Assembly: GCF_013373865.1 (NCBI RefSeq)
Contig: NC_050473.1
Coordinates: 13,958,783-14,022,782, forward strand
DNA: 64,000 nucleotides
Origin: Monomorium pharaonis
Lineage: Eukaryota; Arthropoda; Insecta; Hymenoptera; Formicidae
Direction of reading: 5' to 3'
How positions within the stretch are numbered: the stretch's first letter is position 1; each line of letters opens with the position of its first letter. The notes under the pieces are model-generated. The model did no database searches. It saw only the letters and a list, made by a program, of their open reading frames with translations, and had not been told where the DNA came from. Shown here piece after piece: positions 37,909-49,800 of the stretch. A program made the position numbers and the translations under genes.

Positions 37909-40900
37909 GACTAAAATTTCAACGACTTGCCGATTGTATCATTCTAGTCATGAGATGTAATATCTCATGTACGGCAAACAAAATTGAAAGATTAAAACTA
38001 AAGATTAAAAGAGTTAATATAACTGCTGTTTTAAGACGGCTATACATTAGCTCACATGCCGTTAATTGTCGCGGGTGCGCCGTCGCACAAAGCAATCTGT
38101 CGCGATTGTTGCGCCTCGCATTTAAATACGAGTGGTCTTGCACGAGTACGGTCCGCAAGGCGCGCGGCTGGTTGATACACTTACCACCATATTCGGTCTA
38201 ATCTGCAAACAGTATGCTCGGCAAATCCGGATATAGACATAGCTGATAGATTAGTTAGTTAAGCTATGTCAAACAGGAATACCAAAGTAAGCTTGTATAG
38301 ATTTAGTATGGTTGGCGCTATACACCTGTACGCGTTTGCACGCCACGCGCCAATGTGTTGAATGGATTGGCAAATATTGTTTTGCTCGAAATTCTCCAAA
38401 AGGCTAACGAGATATTGAGATTGGCCTTCCGGACTTCGGCATATTAAATTTTGGCTTACGTCAAGGGTTACCCTAGTTAGTAACTCTAAGTTCCTCTTTC
38501 TTGCCGACTCGTGCTGGTTCTTGGTAGAAGTTGTGTCGCATCAGAGAATTAGTTCTTTGTGCTTTTCTTTAAATCGAAATTAAACTGAAATAAGTAATTT
38601 TAGAAAAAGATTTTTAAAAATTTAAACCTCAATTTGAAATACTTTCGTCTATTGATGCAAATTTTAATAAAATATACAAACACGTTTAATATCGTCCAAT
38701 AGATGATTGATTTTGTCCAAAGTAGAAATAAATTTGAATAACAAAATTTATCGCTCGACATTTTATTCGAGAAAATCTTTTTCTTCCCGCGGATAATACA
38801 ATGCCTCGTAATTTAGACAATGTAAGGCATAATCTGCGTGTCATCTGTCAGCAGTGTTTTTAAAAGACCCTCGAGAATCTCCAAAATCCTCTACTACAAT
38901 GGCACGATCAATTCATCCTCCCTGTGCACTCGCTTTTTCGGTGTCGTCTGCCGTCTACCTCGTCGTCGGTCCAACCGCGTTTCTTCACTCCTCGGGGATC
39001 TTTCGTCGCAAGGAGTATAGGGAAGAGGGAATAAAAACGACGTAAAGACTTGCACGCAGAAATGAGACGGGGGTTAAGCCTGTAAAAAGCAGATAGGATC
39101 ATCGATCCAAGGGAAGCGGACGACGAATGCGAGAGCGCGCGTTATTACTCGTTAAAAACTTGCGTAGCGCACGCGACTGTATTATTATCGTCGTCTTACT
39201 TAATCTCTCTCGGTATACGAATATCGCTGCTGTGTCGTGTGTCGGCTTTTTTATTGTCGTAATTTTTTAAAACGCAAAATCCCCTGTCGTATTTCATTAA
39301 AAGGAATGGTTTCGAGATTATGAAAGAAAATCATTAGTTAGCTTTGACCTTATTAAGAACACTATACCTAGCCTGATCATCAACTGTGAAAGATCTTAGC
39401 GAAGATCGAAACAAGTATCACTTAAAGAATATTTAATACATAACTTCAACTATGTATAAGATATAATTGGGTTATCGATCAAATCTCTGCATTCATAGGC
39501 TGGTATTGGTTGGTCAGGATTTAATTTTCCATGATTTTTTTTTAACGAGCCAATTATTTATTTTTTCCTTTATTCCGTAAGAAAGAGATGTGATTATCGT
39601 ATTGATTGCGCGATCTTGTCAGATTTTCAAAATGTACATGGATTTTATGAAACGTGTCAACTCTAATTCGCTGTTGACGAGCGAAAGAATGCTATTGAAA
39701 AGATTTTCGATATTTTGCGAAAGGTATTTTCTTGCGTCCGTCCTTCTAAAGGATAAAATGATATTTCTAACGATTTCTAACTCAATTCTGCACGTCAATG
39801 GTATCTCAAGGAACGAGCGTTCTCGTTCAGTCGCGCTCGAAATACTCCTTAACGTTACGAGAGATTCTTCCTGCAAGTCGCCTTCAAACTTAAAACTCTC
39901 CCCTCTCGCCGTTCTAGGAATTCTACGAATGAAGGGCATGAAAATCGAAACGTCAGCTTCGTGTTTGTCGGGTCACTTTCGAAGTGCGGCGGATCGCACC
40001 GCCACCCGGAATGGAATTTTCTCGAGGATTTTTCACGCGACACACATGTCCCGTGTGAAACTCTCGACCGCCGCGCGCTCTGTGCCCTTCCCTCCTTCGC
40101 GCAATCATGTGCGTACATACGATTGCGAATCGTGTGTGCGAATGTGGTCTCTGTGTGGACGTGCGAAGTAAACGCACGCCCAACGCGCCGGTATTTGCGA
40201 AAGGCGGACGGATACACCTAACGTCGTCATACGTAAGAAAGAAACGACGAAGGTGGTTGCCTGTGCTAGCTCGGCGGAAGATAGAGGGGTTGCGCGAGGG
40301 ACGGCGGAAGAGACGGGGTTGGAAATGGGAAATATGGGTCTGCCGGGTGTGGGTATACTGGGCTTTCGAGTACGCGGCAGATTATGATTGCGTCCACTCC
40401 CCGACGCCAGCGGTTCTCCGACATTCCCGCGTCTGAATCATCTTGACTTCAAATATGCCATGATTATTGTAAGGTTGCAAATACGTTGGAATCAGATTTA
40501 CATGCGATTATCTGAAGAACCTTTGCTTTTTTTCACCGGAGTATTAATATTAATTGCAAGAATATTTTTTATGCAAAACTCTAATTACAGAAAGATTTTA
40601 TATTAATAGGAATTTAATTAAGTCATCAAAGCTATTCTCTTTGATGCGGAAACTTGTAAAAAATCATAATTCGAGAATCGTAAAAAAGAAAAAAAAACGC
40701 AGGATTCGAAGTATTACTGGAGCTATTGTTACTTTTCCGAACATCCCATACAGTTAACGATTTCTGGTGTCAGTATGATGACGATCGTAACTCCATTCCG
40801 CATTATTGAGCCCGCGCTTACCATTCCGCGTTCATAGCTTTCACGATAATACGTTACGCCAGGAATACGCTGGCGGCGTGTGCCCCACAGGACACCGTCC

Positions 40901-41483
40901 TGTTTTATGTATATGACCGTGTACGTTCTTGCACCGGCTCCGAGACGGCTTCACCGCTCGTCTACAGCTCCCCGATGTACCCTGTCGGAGAACACACTGC
41001 TGCTCGGGCACTACCCTGCTTTCCGCCGCAATCCGATTCCGCCGCCCGTTCCTTCGGGCGAGATTACGTTGGTCCATCCTTCCCCTATCCCGGTAACCCG
41101 GCCAGACACCTCTCGCCGTCGTTGGCGTTGATTTTATCCCGGGGATGTCGGTGTCTCTGCGATAAAAATATATATAAGATAGCATTACTGAGATTCGTTT
41201 ACAATCGTAATTTCATATGTCCGCTCTCTCGCAATGCTGTTATTTTCTTCGCGGAAACAAAAACTTTTACCTATTGTTACCAATTACGCGATTGTGCGCT
41301 TGCTTTCTCTTAAAATAAATATTCAATGTTTTTTTTATTTTTTGAATAAAAAAAGTATATCATTTACGTTTGCAGATTTAGAATATAACTGTTTTTAATA
41401 TTTCAAATAATTTCATGGATATTTGATTTCTTTTTTCCATGAATTTGAGAGACGCGAACGTCACTCGGTCATGCAGTTTTATT

Positions 41484-41652
41484 CAAATAAAAACTTAAAA
41501 ATTTAGCTAGATATAAATCTGAAAATAATTTTGTTGGACTGTCAAAATATATATTTAAGTGAGACGCGCTCCGGCATGAAACAAAATTATTTTCAGATTT
41601 GTATCTGTATGAATAAATTTTTAGATACTTTAGCAAAATTGTTCTTTCCGTG
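41484..41652. mobile_element. MITE-like element, family A, copy 3 (short)
   Basis: The left arm (about 41490-41540) contains TTAAAAATTTAGCTAGAT and CTGAAAATAATTTTGTTGGA. The right arm (about 41580-41652), read in reverse complement, contains GTATCTAAAAATTTATTCAT and CTGAAAATAATTTTGT. The arms match each other and the copies at 33.1 and 37.6 kb. The spacer between arms is shorter than in copy 1. TTGTTGGACTGTCAAAATA matches the interior of copy 2. No open frame is present. Confidence 0.75.
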
Positions 41653-42237
41653 CGTGAAAGTGAAATTTACAAGAATGATAATCAGAAATTTCGGAGAACA
41701 AATGTCGCGTTTTCTGGAGACCGGAGTATAATTCCAGAATTACGATCCAACGGGTGCATGGTCGGTCTACGTTCTGTGGAACTCGTCTCTCTTTCGCGAT
41801 TCCTAGTGCCAACTCGAGCGGCAAGTTCCAACGCAGAATCGCGCCGGCTGACGTTTCCCTTCGGACTTCATCGCGCTGACCGGCCGATCCGGCGATTACC
41901 CGAAATTTCATTCACCGACTCGTCGCAACTCGAGGATAAAATGGCAGTTAATCGCTTCACGACGCAATTTCGGAAGTTGCGGACCAAACTTGCCGGGGGC
42001 GTTTGCGCGTAATTGTTGCAATTATGCCGAGAGAGAAATGCCTCGCGTCTAGAATGAATGGAAGAAAATAGTGACATAGTGTGAAAGAAAATAAAGTTGT
42101 AAAGTACAACTTTGCAAATAAAATTGCTTAATAGATGAGAGTTAAAAAAAATGAACAACTTTGTTCAAATATAAAGGAAGTATTATTTTTATTATTTTTT
42201 AATTTATTTGAATGAAATTTGAATAATTTAATATTTA

Positions 42238-42270
42238 AATCGATAGTTCCCTCTTTGAATCGATAGTTCC
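42238..42270 (+). repeat. Two direct repeats of AATCGATAGTTCC, 20 bases apart
   Basis: The exact 13-mer occurs at 42238-42250 and 42258-42270. It contains ATCGATA, close to the DRE/BEAF-type CGATA words known from Drosophila promoters and boundaries. Relevance here is unproven. Confidence 0.85.
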
Positions 42271-45200
42271 GCCTGGATGGCACATATTACGTCTCATATA
42301 TAATCATAACAAACAAAAACTATGAAATAGCGCGGAGAGTTTTCTTTGCAAGTCTATATGAACGTAACAACGTATGAAATACTGTTACATCGCGAGGCCA
42401 AATTACACTTTGAATTCAACCTCGCGGTACTTTTGTACTTTGTTCCCCCCTGTTTCTTCCGTTATCCGCGTATAGGAAAGTTCTTGGGAGAAAAAAGTTT
42501 ATCCATTCTCACGTATCCCTCCTCCCGAGCTACGTTTGCCTCCTCCCGTTTCGTTTTATAGAAGCCGCAATCCGATTCTGCCACGTCAGATTATGCCGCA
42601 ATGTGTGCGTATCTTCGCTTATGTTGCAATGTTATATATGACAGAAATGAGGGACTGTGACTGACGAAAGCCTTGACTAACAAATACTTATTGCGATGAT
42701 TCCCCACAAGGAAAGAGATTTCGATGATTTCTGCAAATTCGGTACGTTCTGCAAATTTCTCAGAACCGATATCTTCTTTCGTGTCTAGAATTAGCGGGCT
42801 GTTATCCAATTCATCATTTAATCGCGTTCGTTTCTTGCTCGTTACATCTGTCGGCTTCATTAAAGCAGATCCTGATTACTACAATTAATAACCATTCTGT
42901 CAAGAAGGACTGGACCAATTAATCAGATCGTTCAAGTTTGATAGTCGCTTATCGACTTAACATCGCTCACTGAGCGCATAAGCTAAACCTGTTTATCGCT
43001 TATTAATTAACTTAACACCTGGTGTTTTGGCAAAAGTTTAATCAATTTAACCGCAAGTTGGACGATCGTGTGATCGGGGATCGCTTACCCATACGCGAAC
43101 TTAGCTTAATTGAAACTTCAACTGCAATTTGATATCGAAGTGCTATTCCGTAAAGAATAATGTCAAGATTGCAATAATTTTTTTCAGATAATAAAAAGCT
43201 TATTAGAATAGAGAATACCTAATGTATTTATAATTTACAATTTAATAGAGAAAGACAAAGATTTTCGTAACGAAATTTTTTATTATCGTTAAGTAAGTAG
43301 CTATTTACTGAACAATCTACAACGTGTCAATGTATTTCTTCGGATTCCGTCGTAAATGAGACACGAAATTATTTGCCTTTCATATTAAGCATCAAATAAA
43401 TTAATTCTCAGCTTATTCCTTCTCTCCTTTGCGTACCTGCGAGTGAAAGACAAAAGGGGCTTTGTACAAACAGCGCCTTTGCTCATCGCCCAGATACCAG
43501 GAACAATAGAGGTAACATAAATCCAACGATAGGAAATTTTCTCATCATGAAATTCAGCGCGCCGTAAGAATGCTCCGTGATTTTGAAGGTCGCCTCATTT
43601 TCCGTAGCCACTTGTTCACCGGTTTACTATCTGACGTTTGAAAGTGACAGAGTTAACTTTTCGGCCGTTTTCTTCAAAAGTACTTGAAACGAAGGTACAT
43701 GACTTTTGCCCATCGCTGACAGGCAATGGTGAGAACACGTCATCGACACTTCCGTCGTTACTCAAGCAGCGACAAAAGTCGCAAAATCTTTTTTCCGGAT
43801 CTCCGCATTCGTGTGAAATAAACGCAATAAACTATAAACGTGTTACATGTAACATCCGCGAAAATATACACGATTATTAAACAATCAATTAGCTAACGAG
43901 AGATTAATTATTGTTTTGATTTAAATACTTAATACAGGTGCTATAAATGTATTATTTTCGATAATAACAGATTCATGGTACAATTTAGGTGGCATATAAT
44001 TTTAATCTTATTAATTGGATCTTCATTGATAAATTGTATTAAACGGCCCGGAATAATTACGTACAGATTGACAAGCATTTCACAATATCACATAAAATGA
44101 CATTATATTATTTAAAATTTTGTAACATGATTTTATATGTAAATATTTTTTTTAATATAAAAGTCATATATTGATTTTATTTTGTTATTGTTACAAACAT
44201 GTCTAAAGAATCTTCACAAACAAATCCAATTTCAATAATTAACTAATATGTGAACCAATTCTGGCGTTGCTTTATTTTTTTGTATTTATTTTCTTCTTTC
44301 CGTGCTCTTAATCAACATTTTAATAAGCCTACGTCTCAACTTGTTTACGTCCGTAATCATGATAACCCAGCATCGAAGGTACACTAAATTTAGTTAACCG
44401 TGCTTGTTAGTGAAATTTATGTGCCACTCTTTTCTATCTTATCGTCCTCCGTTCATTAGCATTGACTTCTTAATTAGACTCTAATTTCCTAATCAATGCC
44501 TTACAATTTTATACAATTTTACAATTTCAATCAGGATACCTAATTATTGCTTCGTATTTTTTCTCTTCTCGTATAGATTGAAATGGTCCGTCAATAATAA
44601 TTAAAGATTTTATAAAATAACGTAAAAAAATTTCCGATACGTATGTCCATTTTTGTAAATTAACTTAGAATGTCAGAATTAGCTTTTAATAATCTTGTTT
44701 AATAGAATTGAGGTCAGTTGTATAATTTATTTTCAACGCTATAAATACAAAGAAACCTTTTCTAAATTAATCATGCATGTCCATCCATTAACGTAATTGA
44801 CATAAAAATTATTTTGGTAGCAGCAAAATATAATTTTAGTAGAAACTTTTAATATTACTTGTGTACCGAATCGTTATTCTTAGAAAAGAATATATTTATT
44901 GTGTAATCACATTAATATCCTTTGTATACTTATATCCATTATATATTTATCGGTTTTAAATGTTAATAATACTAAAATAAAATAATGTTTTAATGCGACA
45001 AGTTCACATTTATTTGACAAATGAATTAATTAAGATTTTATGGCGACGCAGAAACGGCGCTATCTTCTCGCGTCGCGTTGTAAAAATAGGAAATGCGCTT
45101 TTTTGCCAATGATCAACAATCAAAACTTTAATGGACGCCAATCGGAAAACGCTTATACTCGTGGCAAGATTTCAGCTCATCGTAGCGAACGAATTGTAGT

Positions 45201-46224
45201 CGAGTTTGTAGTCGACGCGACACTCTCGTCCGACTTCCGCCACCCAGGAGATATCCAGGTGCGGTAAATTCTTAATTACTACGCAAATGAGTTTTGCATC
45301 CTTCATGAGACTTAGAAATTGGAATGTGCGGTGAATTTCGTACGTGCTTGGGTGCGCTTAAGCGCCAACGATCGGCGATGCGAGAGAGTCTCGGCTAAAC
45401 CGGCACGGGTACCTTGTTTGCCTCATTTTCTCGCATATCGTGTCGTGATTATTTTGTTCCAGATTTGGTTCCATACGTCTGCGCCCTAGGCAAAAATATT
45501 TTAACCGCCCTTGATACTATCACTTTTTTAATTTCCCTCTTGAATACGCATTTATGGACAGCCGGATTCGAGGACACAATTACATTCCACATTATCAATA
45601 TCCATAGATTTTTAAAGCGAGAAAAATGTTATATTTATATCCTTGAAAATTGATCAAAAGTTAATTTTAGTCCTAAATAGAGCAGATTTATTTCAGTGAA
45701 TAAATCTTCTGGAAGTCCCGGGAAAATCGATAATGCATGTGCTTACAAAATATAACTTTTACAGGGTAAATAAAAAATGTGTTTATTTTTTGTTTATTTT
45801 GCTACAAAGGCATTGTAATTACGGTACTCCGCTAACGGTATATTGATGGAAATATTTTGGGTTGCGCGTTCGTAAAAGGGCTAAAAGTGTTTTTGAAAAG
45901 ATTGTTGGTAAAGGGCTTAATTTGTTTGTAACGTATACGCGTATTCTCTCTCATGTTTAGCGGTAACTGCAGGCGCACATGTGCGTATCTGGGAATTGGA
46001 GCAGCCCGTTACCAATTCGCCGAGCGACGGTAAATCCTCACTAAATTTTTGTGGTTTTTTTTTTAACCGCTCGCGAGCTTTCGCATTTCGCAGCTGCGCG
46101 GTGGTGGCCTACGATTGTCACATACGCTTTATGAAAAATTAACGTTGCTGCCATTAAGATAACGCGGTTTTGCATACGTACGTGGGAGATGGGACCAGTG
46201 CGCGCCTGTCTCGCGTCACTTAAA

Positions 46225-46259
46225 ATATTACAGCGTAAAGTAATGCATTACTGTAATAT
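46225..46259. repeat. Nested hairpin
   Basis: ATATTACAG (46225-46233) pairs with CTGTAATAT (46251-46259). The loop ends in TAATGCATTA, itself palindromic, so two alternative hairpins share the 3' arm. Confidence 0.7.
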
Positions 46260-46541
46260 AGCCGCACCAGGACGCGTGTTATGCTTTTTATAATATCACA
46301 TTACGACGATAAGACAGCCATTTTTCTTGCTTTTACTACCGGTAAAATAGCAAGTGTCCCGCGTGATAGTATCGTATATGCTGACCGAATGTTTGAATGC
46401 ACACACGCACCGATCGTATCTTTTGATACCCCAGACAAGGAAATTAGTCCACTAGCAAATTAAAAAGTAAACACGCAGGACGTGTCCCGAAAGATTGTGT
46501 GTATATACTATGTAATATGTCCTTTTGAAAAATTCAGAGAG

Positions 46542-46563
46542 AACTCAATTCCAAAATTGAGTT
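46542..46563. repeat. Perfect 9-bp hairpin
   Basis: AACTCAATT pairs with AATTGAGTT around CCAA. A further CTCAATTCTCT lies downstream at about 46577-46587. Confidence 0.75.
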
Positions 46564-49500
46564 AAGTACTTTCTTCTCAATTCTCTAACTTTTATTATTA
46601 CGTGCCGTCAAGCGAGATGTGATCTTAAATTTAATATCCATTAAAATATTTGAAATTATGGAGTAATCTCTTGATCTTTTTAAATTTTGTGAAACATTAC
46701 CGAAGATTCTTTTATTCTTATTAGCCATTATTAAATAAGCGCGCAGTTCAATTTCCGCCACGCGAAAGCCGATATCACATTTGTCACGGCAAACATCTCA
46801 GTGACTGATTGCCGCAGCCGCATAGTCGTGAATATATATATCGTGAATAAAGTTTCACGTATATGTCGAGCAAGTATCGTGATATTATCATTGCAAGCAA
46901 GTATCATTAAGTTGGCTCGTATTAGTTTGCTATAAAAATATTACGTGCGATTAGGTCGATTTGAAGATACGGTCTCGCATTCAGAAAAATGCTTATGAAG
47001 ATGTTAGCATGTTCTTTTTTTTGGCATTCTATTTTCAGTAAATATAAAATAAGAATAGAATGACAAGAAGGTGCGCTAATCTTATCTTTAGATAGAGAAT
47101 ACAGATCACGGTTTTGATACTGGATGCAGAATCGTAGTATTTCAAAGCGCAGTCTACGTAGGGAAGCGTATACGCTTGCATCCATATCATCATAAACGTC
47201 AAGATCTATACTTGTCGCTTTTGCCTTTTGAGAGCGAGGAAAGAAAAGGCGAGACTTGAACGACGCGTGTCTTGTAATTTAAGAATATCTTTGTTACGCC
47301 CCAAGCCGGCGTTTACTTTAATTAATCAGCTCTGAGTTCCATCTTGATTACTGGTCCGAACACATTTTCTTCTGCTGGTACCTTTCTTACATATACACAT
47401 TCGCTCGATATGAACGTGACTCACTCAGCGCGACTCACTCGGGTGTACTGTGAAACGGAAGGTACAAGATTCAGATAAATCACTAAATAACGGAGGACTC
47501 CTGTAACATTGTCAAATATTTATCTTACAATCCATCTGGAATTTGTCACTGTCGTTACTTATGCATGGCCACGGTGGGAGTGATCTTGTCTTCGTTAAAA
47601 TACTTCCTATATATCATATCGTATGTATCTTTTCAGATGGTTTTGACATAGCGCATGCAAAAATAATACACGCCGTGTCGAAGATGTATTAGAATTTATG
47701 TCTAGCTCGAGATGATGAATATACAGAAAGTCCCGAAATCTTACGGAATGGAATATGATTTCTTTATGCCGCACTCTGCTCGCGAAGCAATATTGCGTGG
47801 TATTAATAATTAATTATTTGAGAAATTTTCATTGGATCAATTTTGATTGGAAAAAAACAAATGAAAATTATTTCTCCCTTTAATTATTTTATAGATAAAA
47901 AGTAACGTGTAATAATTATATACATCGGTTGCTATTTAACAGAAAACTAATTAGTATGTTTTACATATATTATTATGCAGTTTTCACAAATTAACGTCAG
48001 ATTAGAGAATTATATTTTTTAATATTATACGACCGAATGATTTCATAAATTTATATTTCAAAGTAATACAATTTGAAATACAATTAAAATTATAATTTTC
48101 TACGTATTTAACGATATTAAAATTTTCACTTTTTCAAACGTGCTAAAAATCAGGCAACCACCGATTGGTTTTGTACAGAACTCATATTAATAAAATGTAA
48201 TATCTTTCATAAATATTCATTGACAAAAAGGGATGGATATGAATTTCTACGATTTTAAACGAACTATATTAAAACTAATATAATCATATCCAAAATTCGC
48301 ATTTTCTGTCGAAATAATGAGTGTATAACAGCTGTTTAAACAAAACAGATATCATTTATTGGTCCTTGTTGTAACTACGTAACGTTGTAATAATAAATCT
48401 CGCGTCTATCAACGATAGTTTCTCTGCGTAACGCCATAAAAGTTTTCATCTCGTTCATGCGCGTTGAAAGGGCACTTCGAGGGGTGAGAATCGATCGCGT
48501 CTGCAAATGCGGAATTAAGGGATGTATCTTAAAATCGCGCGAGCGGTATAACGCAGCATCTTACGATTTAACGTTAACGGGAGAAGTATCTCATAAATTT
48601 TCCCATTTATCTCAGATCTGATTCTTTTCTCGCGGTCGACTCCCTTTTCCGTTCCAGCGAGGCGCCCGGCACGCGGCTCCTAAGGTGGTATTTCCGTTAA
48701 GGAATAGGGAGGCTTCGATAAGAAGTCACGTTCGTATATATCCCTCCGGCAGCGATTCACAAATTACCCTGTCGACGGTTCGACCATTACCGGTGGCTTC
48801 CTTAGGGTTCCCCAGTGTACCTCGAAATCTTATGGCAGAAGATACTAGGCCGTCGTTTCCTCTATCCCGGTACATACAATCTCCGCAAGGCGGAAGCCGG
48901 CTTGATCCCAACCGTCGGTACATAGCCGCAGAGTAAGTCTGTAAGTTTGTATCTGCATGATGATTCTCTCTTTCTCTCTCCATTCCTTTTTGACATAAAC
49001 CACGGGAGTAACAAATGCCTTGTTTATTCAGAAATTCGAAATGGACAATCGTTGTGTCTTACAAACGACTTAAGATTAACGGAAGCTCGAAAGATCAGTT
49101 GTTCGACCGAAAAGCTCAGTTATCGTCGCGCTGGAAAACGTTACCATAGGGCGGAAGGTGATTCGGTCGTGAACTCAATACAAGTCCGGGAACATCTAAT
49201 CTAATCCGTCTTCGTGTCCCTTAACTGACGTCCATGTTCCGGAAAATCCTTTGTAATTTGACCGGCACGTTGAAAAGATGATCATCGGTCGCCACGGTTG
49301 CATGAAATGTTAGCGACGTCGAGGACGTGCAGGGTGCGGAGGAAGGATGGGCGGAGGTATATCGATCCGCTCCGAGACGACAGCTCGGTGTTTACATCGG
49401 TGCCTCACGTTTGTTAGGATACGTGACGGCGGTTATAGGGGCGAGTGAATTATTTCGATTGTAACCGGGCTGACAGCCAGGCCGTCGTCGTTAACAATTG

Positions 49501-49800
49501 CCCGGGCACGAAGTGCAAAGCCGCCGTGGCGTCGTTAACGGCGGCCACGTCGATGGAGTTGACTTTCACGGTGTCGGCAGAATGCACCCGCGTTATTACG
49601 TACTACCAGCGATACAAGGCCACCCGTGTGCTTGCTTTACGATCTCGGGCACGAGCCATCGAGTTTCCCCTCGAGATCTTCGACGGTATGTTTCATCGCG
49701 ATCGCTATCGATCGGTAGCACTTTCGAGTGCGGTATTTTTACGACCGGCGATCATCCGAAGCCACTCGTTTTCTCTGGTAGCACGTTGCGAAATATTATA

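Larger units (their letters stand above)
37026..41483. other. Inferred long intron (or intergenic), no exon seen
   Basis: 37.1-38.0 kb is strongly AT-rich. 38.8-39.2 and 39.9-41.2 kb are GC-richer. The longest + frame (39590-40171, 193 codons) has no motif I recognise, and an overlapping minus frame is also open. A 9-bp hairpin (GACATAGCT / AGCTATGTC) lies near 38236-38270. Confidence 0.45.
41653..49800. other. Inferred long intron (or intergenic), largely AT-rich, no exon seen
   Basis: 41.7-42.0 kb is a GC-richer patch with a 120-codon open frame (41650-42012) without recognisable domains. 43.1-45.0 and 47.8-48.4 kb are strongly AT-rich with many TAATTA and ATTAAT words. A hairpin pairs AAAATTATTTTG (44805-44816) with CAAAATATAATTTT (44824-44837). 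TGACTCA, an AP-1 type word, lies at 47418. 48.6-49.8 kb is GC-richer with overlapping open frames and no domain. Confidence 0.45.

Noticed and set aside
39590..40171. 193-codon + strand open frame with an overlapping 106-codon minus frame
   Set aside because: Neither translation shows a known domain and no splice or promoter context supports either one. A conserved dN/dS signal would be needed.
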